Position numbers and translations under genes: made by a program. A stretch of 34,135 bases of DNA, taken from NCBI RefSeq assembly GCF_001039355.2, contig NW_019773792.1:1-34135 (forward strand). Direction: 5' to 3'. Within the stretch, counting starts at the first letter, position 1; each line of letters begins with the position of its first letter. Below are positions 21,585-32,900 of this stretch, in pieces. Source of the stretch: Lingula anatina (taxonomy: Eukaryota; Brachiopoda; Lingulata; Lingulida; Lingulidae). The notes under the pieces are model-generated. The model searched no databases. It worked only from the letters and a program-made list of their open reading frames with translations, and was not told the DNA's origin.

Positions 21585-22589
21585 TTATTATTTTTTTTGT
21601 GTGTAAAAATTTATTCTAGTCCAGTGCTTTTTCCTGGCATTATATACTAACCGTCAATGAAAACGTTCCAGTAAAGATTACTTCTTTGTGCAGCAGCTAT
21701 AAAATGGGTTTGTTGTTATATTTTGCTTAATCAGGTTTGGTTTGGTGATGTTTTTGAACTTTCGTCATGCAACCTTGCCTTCACTGGGTATATATAGTCG
21801 CCAAGTCTAACAATAGTAAAATGCTGTCATGATCTTGGAAAATGTGATTAACGGCATTTGTTGGGTGTGGCATGGAATGTCTTTATACAGCCAATACAAA
21901 CGTACAAACGACGCCCTTGTTTCAGATGTTTCATCACGCTGTATAAGGACAAGTTCCCAGCATGACTGTTACATGGGAAAGTGGTGACTGACCTTTGACA
22001 TTTGTTTAAACATCATGCAGTCCCTGGGACATTAGACAGGGTGACTACCATACTCCACGATATGTGCATCTGCATATAACATCCTGGACATCGACTTGGC
22101 TCAACAAGCCTCACCAGATATGAGACGCGCGGACGAAAAAAACAGTCGAATCAGCAACCCTACAGTAAAAAGACGCTTATGTCCGTATAACCTCCATTTA
22201 CAGAGGGAACGATCTAACTCCTTTCCAATTCCAAAATCGTTCACAATGGACTCCAGAACCTGGCAGCGCAATATACTAAAAAGAGAAATCAAGTTGCAAT
22301 TAAACACAGGGAACGGCCAGATGTATTTGTCAGTATTTTTGCCGAGAAGAGACACGCCAAGATGGAGGCCGACTCAACGTTTAACAAGTCTTGCCTAAAG
22401 TTATGTCACGAAAATAAATACCATTGTAATATATTTCTATTTCATATCACCCTTGTTGAGGATCACCGTTTTCTGCTCTCTTGCAACTGGACTCATTTTT
22501 CTAGTGTATTGTGCTGGTATGTTGCGCAGCATTGCACAATTTAGTCACAACTGGACAGTGCTTGTAAGCACGCACCTCCAAGCTCAGGC

Positions 22590-22810
22590 AGTGGATGACC
22601 TTCAGTGAGCAATACATTCCCTGAGTCTATTTAAACATTTCTCACGTACCATTTGGGCAGACAGATCCCCCATCCACCTCTCATTAACATGCACCAACTG
22701 CAGCAGGAACTTCAGGAAGAGTGGGACTGAATCCCACAAGAGGTATGCTATAAATCCTGTATGAGTTAGAGACATGATGTGCCACATAGTGCCCGTATTC
22801 CATACTAAGA
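22590..22810 (+). pseudogene. Tc1/mariner transposase C-terminal remnant
   Basis: Read on the plus strand across frames it shows the end of a Tc1-like transposase. There is a decayed catalytic-region tail (SPES..), then YHLGRQ, a Pro-rich linker and LQQELQEEWD followed by a stop and IPQE. That is the usual order (D)LGR, LQ.L..EW..IPQ. Several stops and at least one frame change prevent function. A shorter C-terminal helix region may follow up to about 22804. Inverted terminal repeats were not found. Confidence 0.55.
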
Positions 22811-23535
22811 ATGTTATTCTGATGTTAAAGGATGCCAATTTTTTGCTAATCATACCTCCAATAAATTATTGCATTCAAACCTTTTTTTTGTTGGTGACAG
22901 TTATGCAGATACTATACAACACCACATTTGAATTGATATACTCTTTATGTCACTTTGGTAATGAAGTATGTAAAAAGACTCCAAGGAACATTTTCATGGA
23001 CGGTCAGTGTCTATTGTGTAAATAACTTAACATTTAATATTGCCTATTCGGCCATAAAAAACTTGTTGAATTCCATTTTTATATTCTTTTTTTTTTTTGT
23101 CTCATAGAGACATCGTTTAAAACAGTCATGTAAATTCTAAAACACTGGTGGATTACAGCAGTATTTTTTTAGCATTTTCGTTAATATAGTGTATTATATT
23201 AATATCATACAACAAAAATGTTAATAACACTAGAAAAACCAATTTGCCGCCAGTGCAAACAATGTCATTTAGAAATCCCTACATGCGTATAATATAACTG
23301 TTTAAAAACATTTATTATAATCTACCAAATTATATAACTGAAACTTGAGCCCTACGTGTAGAAAACATTAAAACCAAACACTGGCTCATTCTAGTAATAC
23401 AGGAAACATCAATATCAATTACTGGTGATTATAGTCATATATTATCTCTCACTATGTCTCCACACAGGCTGATACTGTCTAATTTGAGGCATTACTAATA
23501 CTATTTTTCAATGTCATGTGCGGTAGAGACAGAAT

Positions 23536-23541
23536 TTTATT
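23536..23541 (-). terminator. Candidate poly(A) signal for the GBP gene
   Basis: AATAAA on the minus strand, about 285 bp beyond the GBP stop codon, is the first perfect signal I noticed there. Another lies at 23316-23311. Confidence 0.4.
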
Positions 23542-23825
23542 GCATGATCGTTATCATATAAAGGTTCCACACTTTAAAAATAAGTATGGACAACTAAGAC
23601 ATAATGATAATTGGATGATTGAAATTAAAGCAACTTGGTTAGCATACACATAAACATCACTGTTATGGCCGATGTCTCTTAAAATCATGTTTTATGGGTC
23701 CTCAGTAAATACTCTTTAAAAAAACGCAATTTTTTAGATTCAACACTTGCCGTGGATGCTCCAGCTTTATGTTGCACATCTTCTTTTTATGTTCCACTGC
23801 TTGCTTCATTATTTCCGGCTGTTCT

Positions 23826-23933
23826 TCAATCTTTTATCGAAAACTTCTCCGTTTTTTCCTCTCGATTAGCTTTCTTCAGATCCTTAATTTTCTTCTCGAA
23901 GTTTAACTTGTCCTCTTCCCGACTTCTTTGCAG
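23826..23933 (-). CDS. GBP last coding exon
   Basis: It has 35 codons and a TGA (23828-23826), starting LQRSREEDKLNFEKKIKDLK and ending TEKFSIKD. It carries on the coiled coil from exon g in phase 0, across a 3.3-kb intron. There is no CaaX box, so membrane anchoring by prenylation is not predicted. Confidence 0.8.
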   Translation of the reverse strand: MQRSREEDKLNFEKKIKDLKKANREEKTEKFSIKD

Positions 23934-26900
23934 CTAAATTATTCAGAATAAAAACATGTAATGAACTTTTATTTGGGATGTTTTAAAAATAATTTGGTAC
24001 ATTCCTATACGAAAATCAAATAATATACTGTGTATTTTTGGGTAGCTCATAATCACTATAATCATCTTCATTTTATCACACATAACGTTAGATTACACCA
24101 ATTTTCACCTTTGCAAACAAGAAGGCTTACATCAGTTTAAAATATCTTATCAAAAATCTGAAGCACCCCCTAGTTTTCTACCCTCTACCAGGGCGACTGA
24201 TAGATTTTTACGGATATTCACAGATATGTCTCTAGCTAGATAGATTGTCATTTTCAGCATTTTCAGTGAATAGCTTACAAAAAACATTAAATGTACATAC
24301 GAACCGAGCATCGGTGGAGCATGGATTCCCAGTAACACATGTAAACCACTTCTACTAGATTCTTATATGACTCAAATAAATTCGACATGCCAAGGGATAA
24401 ACTGAATAGATCACTCGATCAGCCATAAAAGACCTTTAGACTGCTCCTTTCTTTAAATTTTTGGTTGTAAATTTAACCTACTTTCGTGACCTACTTTCCT
24501 GCCCCATTGGCATACAGTTTAGAATGCCAGCAGAAAAATCCGTTCAAACATCATTTTCGGGTAAAATTAAACAATGCCATTTGGTAATTCTCTTAGTTAT
24601 ACTACTTGAAACTATATGCTGGTATTTGGTTGGTTTTTGTGACAAAAAATTGACTTTGTATGCATCTTTAAGCAAACGCCCAAAGAAAGCACTAACTGTA
24701 CTGCGTTTGACTGCAGAATGTGGCTCTGTGGATGGAAAAACTTGCTGGATTAACATGAGAGTGCAAGTTAGGGAGAAGCGAGGTACATGTACCATTAAGA
24801 TAAAAATCTGAGAGCTCTCGCCTCAAGGTGGATGCACAAACTGGGCTTGTTTATTCGAGAAAATCGCATTATTTACGTAAAATCTTCCTAAAAAACGCAA
24901 TACAGGGTAATGAGGGTCCAAGATCCCACGGTAGAGTTTTGGTGTCATCTTTTTTTAATCAGAGGTAACGATTGACTCTTTTGCAAGGTCCCGTGTTGAA
25001 CCTGCTCCAATTCCACATTGTATGTAATCGTAGTTAGTCAACATGTTAATATCAATACATAAATGTATGGACCCTCCAGCCCCAAGGTTCCATAAACATA
25101 GATTGTGACAGTGCCACAGCTGTGAGAATTTGGTTTTAGATTCATCTAAAAAAAATTTTTTTAAAATAATTTTAATATTATTATACATTAAAATAAAATT
25201 CTTAACATAGGTTGTGGCAGTGCCACGGCATGCAAGTTTTGTAAATTCTCGGTTTAAATGTCTTAATCTTGAAAATCTTCCTTTTTTTCAGGATAATTAT
25301 GAAACATACTAGCATCGTTCCTATTCGTCTGTGATCAAGAACATACACAGGAAGTGCTAAACATTAATAATATATATATAACGCTCTCAATGCGAGATAG
25401 GAACAATGGTGCGCCCCTGCGAGCGACTACTCACAATATAAATGGTTTAGATGTGGATTCCCGTTCTCAGTTGCCTTTTGTCTTTAGGCTCTTTGTCAGT
25501 TGTAACACCGATATTGTTTTCGACAACTGTCCTAAATGAGGAAGGCACAATGAAAAAAATCAATATATTATCTCGAAGGGAAATATACCCGTCTCTTTTA
25601 TTCATGTCCATTGCGCAATTTAAGACCATTCAACGTTTACTTGGCTCGTAAACATGGAGATCGTTCGCGATCTGAATGGGACGAGAAGGCAATTTTTATA
25701 TTCGTTCAGGTCAGATCATCAGCGGGAGATCGTTTGCCATCCGAGCGAGACGAAAAGGCAATTTTCATATTTGTTCAGAGGACTTTGTTGGCGTAAGATC
25801 ATCAGCAGGAGATAGTTCGCGATCCGAGCTAGACGAAAAGGCAATTTTCATATTTTCATCGGGAGATCGTTTGCGATGTAAGCAAGAATTAAGTGCAATT
25901 TTCATATTAGTTCAAAGGACTTGGGAACTTCGTTCGTGGTAGATCGTCAGCAGGAGATAATTATTTAAAACCCCTCCCCTTTTGAATTTTTTATATTAAA
26001 TAAATGTATTTTTTTTTCATTTTTTTCTTTAACTCTCCCTCCCCCGCTCACGGCATATGTTCAGCGGAGAATCGTTCGCGTAATATCGTCAGCAGATCGT
26101 TCACGATCCAAGGGAGACGAGAAGACAATTTTCATATTTGTTCAGAGGACTTTGTTAGCGTAAGATCATCAGCAGGAGATAGTTCGCGATCCGAGCTAGA
26201 CGAAAAGGCAATTTTCATATTTTCATCGGGAGATCGTTCGCGATGTAAGCAAGAATAAAATGCAATTTTCATATTAGTTCATTATTTTACCCCCCCCCCT
26301 GGATTTTTTACATACATATATATTTTCAATTTATCTTTAACCCCCGTCCCTCCCCCGCACACTGCACTTGGAAAAGGTGGACTCGCCGTAATTTTTAGAA
26401 GTTACAGATGGTAAATTAAGAAGTTTATAATGCAAGGTTGCAATTAGGCTTATCTTGATCACTGTCCTCTATCAGGAGGTATGTTTCTTACCGAAAAGAC
26501 AATTCTCAACTTACTTTTCGGGTAAGTTAATATGTATAACTTAATAGAGTTTTATCTGAATGGTACATGTACCTCCCTCCTCCCTAACTTGCACTCTCAT
26601 GTTAAGCCAGCAAGTTTTTCCATCCACAGAGCCACATAATAAATAGATAATTATTTACCACCATGAAAGGACAGGAAGTAGTGCTAAATATCCCACAATA
26701 TATGAGGGACAAGGATAAAAGCCGATAAGGATAAAAACCCGAAGGTCGGACTTTTGAAAGATACCCAGCAGCCACTAGCACTAGCACGCATAGATTCCCT
26801 GTAGATAATGTGTATAAAGGCTGCATTTTGTACGTAATAAACACACTTTAAAGGTCTAATTCAAGGTCACAGCAGGATTCAGCCGTTGCTAAATTAAACG

Positions 26901-29900
26901 GAAGATTCCCTAGGTAATCTCTAGAAAATCAACGGACAGAAAGCAACGGCAAACCAATGATAGTGCAGTGTCAGTCATAGAAATGCAAGTCGGTGAAGAG
27001 TCTTAACTGCGTAAATATCAAGACATGGACAAAAAGGCAATTACGACGGGGTTGACTTAAATAAAAGCCTCAATATAATATATCGTATTTGCGAAGTTCA
27101 AGCTATCAGGGCACATGTATATGCCCTTAACCTACTATGTTCACATAGGAGGATAGCCCTGGATGCAAGAGTACTCTTTTTAAACTTCCTAACCTTTTCG
27201 AGATTTTCCTGGAACATTTCAAATAATCTTTCTGTCGTCTTTGTATGTTCTTTCATTTGCCTCAGATTTTCGTCTTGTGCTGCTTTCTGCATGAGCTGAT
27301 TTTCCTTTTCATTCAATTCCAAGATGTCTCTTTGCCTCTTTGCTGCAACCTCTTCCATTTCTAATCTACAGATTTCCTGTAACACAATGGGAGTTGTAAA
27401 TAACAACTGATAAAAATAGGTGTGCACAGGATTTTGTTTCACATAACTTATAACTTACAGTGTAAAACAGAATTTCATAATGTCATTAAATAGAATCAAC
27501 CTGGGGCTTTTGCACAATGATGACGTCTCTACTCATCGTTACTATATATAAAGCATCAAATTCCCAGGGTAAGCTACCATAAAATCAATGCTACCCAATT
27601 CCCATGGCATTCTAGGAGTAACATAGGGGGCCTACTTTGCACATTTCGAAGAATTCAGTCATATCGGATGACTGCAGCCGCTCACGCAGCACATCCAACT
27701 TCATGGGTCCTATAGCCTGCTGCAGGTAAGACTCCTTTAGTCGGTCTTAGTCTGATTTCAGTTTTTCCCCTGTGTAGCCATCGGGTATTGGGCTCAGGTG
27801 TTGTTTCAATCCATCCAGGAGTTCCTTGAATACCTTCTCACAGTAACGACGAGACCTGTCACGGTTCTCCTGCAGGTAATGTAGCAGTTCCCCACCGGTG
27901 ATATCTCCATATTCCTTAGTTTCGTTTGTTTGCCTCTGAACTACAATGTATGGGGGAAAAAAAAACTCTTTTCAAACATATTTACTTAAATTGAAATATT
28001 TGAAAGTTGACCAAGAGTTGATAGCAATGGTTACCAAATTATCATTTTAATGTTAAAACATTTATACAGTTTGTTGGTTTTACATACGAATGATGCGCAT
28101 ACCTTGGACTGATAGAAAAACAAATACAAATGTGTTGAAAGATGCAGACGCCAAAAGATCGCTCTTTAACAAAATTCGAAAACGACAAGCAAATTTTTTC
28201 GGCCACATTATGAGGAATGGGGGTCTCGAGCATGTGATCACTACAGCCAAAATCAGTGGGAAAAGAAGCCGTGGAAGACAACGGGAAAATATCACAGACG
28301 GTCTGGTATCCTGGATGGGACTGGAGACGACAGTTGACTTGCTGAGAGCCACTCGGGACTGAGATGTGTGGAGAGACATGATCGCCAACGCTGGCACTGA
28401 ATGAATGATACATTTTGTAGCAGTTGTTTTATTTAAATATCTTTGAAAAACGAAATGATTTTCCAACCTACCGCGTCTTATTGGTATATTAACCTCGTAA
28501 AAAAGGGCCAACCCTAATACAATGCGTAATGTGATGAACCAATGCTGTTATCCATCTTCTAAAACGATTTTTTTAAAAATTAATTGATTGTACAACCAAT
28601 GAATAAGCTGTCCATCGTACAAATATCAAAGCCAAATGATAGTATTTGGTACAGTATTCTCTGGGTTGGAGGACACACCCGACGCGTCTGTGCGAGGTGT
28701 CAAAAAGTTGCGTTTGCAGAGTGATGGCGTTCCACATACAATGTATTAAGATAGTATAAGATTGGTTTTTTGTAGGGTGATCCCTCACTTATCCATTTCT
28801 AAGGATATCCCACACATTCTTCATCAGGCTGTGATCTAGGAATTGAGCTGGCCAATGGGGGTATGGATCTGACTGATTCGCATATAACCAGCCTACTATT
28901 AAATTGGCTGCACGTGTAGTACTTAGTTTTATCATGCTGAAACATAGATGGGTATTCATGGCCCCTAAATATATTCTCAACAAGATTCCTTAAGTTTTTT
29001 TTCAGTACTGAGATGTAAAACCCTGCAATAAGGTTCCCAATGACCACTGCCAGCTCGCCTACACCATAGTAGCCAATTCACCTCATACCATGAATTACAT
29101 GGGGTGCATTGGCCACTATCCTGTCGATCAGAGGAAGAAAATTGGGAAGACACATCTTACCAGCTCTCGTAACCCCTACGTGTCACTCACTTAATTTTGA
29201 CAACGTTTAGCCGTCTCTTATTTGAGAACAGGATCATTGCCCAATTGTTGGCAGGAATAAGCAATTTATATAAGATATTTTATGCTAACATATTCGTTTT
29301 CCTCACCTATCCTTGCATTAAAATCATTGAAAAGACGCTCGTTCAAATCTTTTATGTCTATATCTAATCCAAATAACTGAAGTTGCCTCTTTAACTCGTT
29401 CTGAATATTGTCCATCACAGCATCGTGAATGCTCATTAAGCTTGTTCTGAAAAGAAGAAACATTCAATATCCTGTTAGAGTTGCATTTCTTCTAGTTGCT
29501 GGGTACATACATGTCTCACCTTTTTAAGCAATTAGAATATGCAGTTGTTCGTGACACCGGTACCACACGCATTTATTGAATCTTTCATAATAATTCTAAA
29601 AGGTGTAGAAAAACTAAGACTGTACTTGAATGTTCTTTAGAGTGGCATCTACATATATAATTTAATCAAGTTTAGGTGCTTAAATCTTACTTTTTAGGGT
29701 CATCATCTCTTTCTTCTAAAGGGAAGATCTCATATTCTCTGATGCAGGCCTTGGTGATTGCTTTCTAAATAATGAAAAAAATTATATGGTTATAATAGTG
29801 TTCAGCTTTCAAAGTTATTTCATCACACCATTTTTCAAACTAATGAAATTTAAATCAGAAAACCAGACATAGACATCACCAGTAAGTAATAATAATCACA

Positions 29901-32900
29901 AGTTATTTTAATGACAGTTAACAATTAGAGTTACCTGTATTACCACTACAATATTTTAACGTCTCACAAGACACTTTCATCAGGGAATGGGGCTACACAT
30001 GTAAGTTTCCCTTTCTCTTTCGCTGTGTGTGTTTGAAAATGCGTCATTATCTTTTGATAACCATTAAGTAGCAAAGTAAAGATTATAGAAACAATGTTTC
30101 ATTCACTATAACCCAGTATGTCATGACTGTTTTTGATACTTCCTTAAGATAATCTTATTATAATTGTTAGAGGTAGGTATGGCATTGCAGAAGCTTAAGC
30201 TTTAATGATTGAGTTTAAAGGGGTGATGAGGGCAATTTTTTTTCTATTAGATGTTGTTAAGTTTTTGTTGTCCTTAACTTATCCTCATACTTAAGAGTGA
30301 GGTAAACACCACAATTTAATTTAAAAAAATTCAATTTAAATTTCCTTCCCGTAATGTAAGTGGTTTGTATGTTGGAAGAATTTGACAGTTTATTAAAGCA
30401 AAAGTTATAAATCAGGAGTAGCATACGTACATTTGGGGTTATCCGAGGACTTAGGGTACAGGGAGTTCAAAGTGTGAATCTGTTATTTGGTTAAAGCAAT
30501 AATAACTCTTCCTTTGAGATTCAAAATTCCGCAAGAAATACATTGTAAACAACGCTATCCCATATCTCGAAAGCCTCGCAAATCGCGACCGTGCGCTAAT
30601 AGCGAAATCACCATTAGTTTCGAGGCTATTATGGTAAGGTCGAGATTAGAGTATATTGTGCACTACAATGTAGTTTTACTTAACTGATCTCCATGTAGTT
30701 TCATTTAACCGCTCTCCTAAAAGCCAGCGTCACAAGAAAGGGTGGTTCCATTTGACTGTTCCTGTCGGTTGCCCAACACCTCATTGGTAGGAAAATATTC
30801 CAGTCTAAGTTTTCAAATCATGTCATAATGGCAAGGTATAGGGAGTTTACTAATTAAAAAGTAATTACTTTGGGATATTTGGAATTTAATACACTCACAA
30901 TATATCACACTAGCAAAATGGAATAGCATGCTTATTTCTAGACCGAATGGAGCATCAAGAGGCCTCGGGCAAAATAAGCCACGGACGAAACAGCCTGACT
31001 TTTGTTCGTTTCTCTCTCTCTCTCTCTCTGTATGTGTGTGTTAGTTTTTTATACCTACGGTTTTTATATACTTTTTATACAATTATGATGCATAAATAGT
31101 ATTATATGGTTCAGTAACCTCCCCGGCTGCAATACAGGCTAGTACCCTCCATCCCATGACCGTACAAGACCTCGAATTCGGGTTGGGGTATCCTTCGTCA
31201 CTTTTCCATTAGTGTTTCTCTTAACTCTATGACGGTGGCAGGCTGTGGGTGGGGGTTATATAGTCGTCTTCCCAGTTCATCCAAGGCATCCTCAATGGAA
31301 GAAACGTCAAGATAAAAGCTGGTCACGTGAGAGTCTGGATCTGCTCCTGCTGCAGGTTCGCCTGTGCTCTCCTGGCAGTATGGGGACGGGCGTTGTTCTC
31401 CTGTAGCAAGCGTAGGGTGGGATGTTGGTGCATGAATTGCACAACACTTGTCCTTAAAAACCTCTGTATCGATGGTCAGTCAGATTTCCGTCAATCACCT
31501 TGAGTTCTGTCCTGGAATCTTCCCAAACAACTGGCCGACCAAATTGGCCATGTTCAAACATTGCCTCATCAGAGAACAGTTCATCATTTTGTTTGTTTAT
31601 GAGAACCCTTCCATCCGAAGTGACAAACAAAACCAGAACTCGTCAGTCAAGATCTGGTTCCACATTGCCATTGTCCAGTTTCTGTACTGACTACAGTCTG
31701 TGTGGCGTTGGACTGCGGCAAGAGATGGTCTCTGATGCGGTCCACGGCATCTGATATTCCATATTAAATGCCAAGTCTCTGTGTTTGGTTTGAGGAATTA
31801 TTTTGGCTTTGTGCTTCACTACCACCCCTTTTGGCTTACATAATTTTGGCTTGAATTCTTCAAAGCGTCTTTTGGCTAAATCAAAATATTCGCCTCTTTG
31901 CAAGACCACAGATTGAAACTTGTACTATTTGTTTTCATACTTGTTATTAATGAGAATTTTTCAGGTCTAAATATCACGCAATTGTTATAAACAAAAGTTT
32001 TTGAGTGTTACCTAATAAATTACGTCAATTATTTTATTACAGGACCTTTCAATAAATGTTGCCGACAACGACCAAATATCAAGCACCATAAATTTACTTG
32101 TGTTTGTCCTTAATTGATACTTTTGATTATGTAAACTAAACATACATAACATATTTCTCGTACCTCCATTTCCGTGTTGTACTTCACCACCATGTTTCCC
32201 AGTATTTTTTTGTGCCTTAACTCTACACTAGCATCCCAGGCACTCTTTATGACAGGTACATCGTCTGGATCATTCACAGCTTGAACATAGTGCTGCAACA
32301 TTGTGGCAAGCTGATCTCCTACAAAATGTGAAAAAGGGTGACCCTAAAACCTAAATTTGAGACCAATTTGCAATCTCGATGGCATTAATCGTGCACCTTT
32401 TTTAAAAGGGGGTGAACAGATCAATCCAAGGAAACACCGTACCTGTTATCTTAGAGTTTACAGCTATCCCTTTCTTGCATTCTACAGCAGACAGGATGTA
32501 TTCTATAAACTCTCCCATTCTCTCATTGAATTTTGGTCTGATATCATCAGTATTTGCTGCAATATCTTCCAAAACATCTTCATCTCCTGGGCTAGGGAGA
32601 ACAAATGCCTCCACCTGTTCAAAAGCCCTCAGTATGACCCCTCCTACTTTTTCTTGGTCTGTTTCTTCCTTTCCCCCTGTGTATTTCCTGAAAACCTGGT
32701 AGAAAAAAACTTGTTAAATAACTGTGCAGATATGAAATATGAATGACCATCGAGATGATTAAGTGTGATAAAAATGAATGCATTATGCATTATTTTCTGT
32801 TTTCAATTTGGATATAAAAAATTAAATTAAGGGGGTGGGCACTCGCCATCAAAGGTGTGTAAACTCACCACTTCCTTCACGTAGTCAGAGGGTGTCATTT

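Larger units (their letters stand above)
17001..22560. other. Intergenic region without a recognised gene
   Basis: No exon chain could be assembled on either strand. It contains an (AAT)n run (17302-17324), an assembly N at 17501, a CpG-bearing stretch at 17600-17830, a TTAA tetranucleotide run (about 18498-18524), two promoter-like segments, two AT microsatellites and the 82-bp array. A short + strand ORF at 16973-17167 and one at 22096-22398 are open but unrecognised. Confidence 0.5.
27941..29306 (-). other. GBP intron holding LINE and Tc1 remnants
   Basis: This 1.4-kb intron is mostly decayed transposon sequence: a LINE reverse-transcriptase tail in sense orientation to the plus strand (28087-28404) and a Tc1 transposase piece on the minus strand (28789-29110). 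The remainder is AT-rich with nothing recognisable. Confidence 0.6.
29765..32163 (-). other. GBP intron of 2.4 kb
   Basis: The right part carries a Tc1 transposase remnant. The rest includes a (TC)n run at 31010-31029 and AT-rich DNA. An ORF at 30487-30687 (+) is open but unrecognised. Confidence 0.55.

Noticed and set aside
25650-26260. Overlapping + ORFs of 61-88 codons
   Set aside because: They are repeats of the same peptide motif (AIFIF, SSAGD) caused by the DNA duplication, with frames changing between units.
28042-28511. Long minus-strand ORFs of 123 and 143 codons
   Set aside because: They are antisense shadows of the LINE reverse-transcriptase tail, which is clearly readable on the plus strand.
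31448-31754. Two + strand ORFs of 80 and 84 codons
   Set aside because: They are the complement of the Tc1 transposase remnant; the minus strand shows the family motifs.
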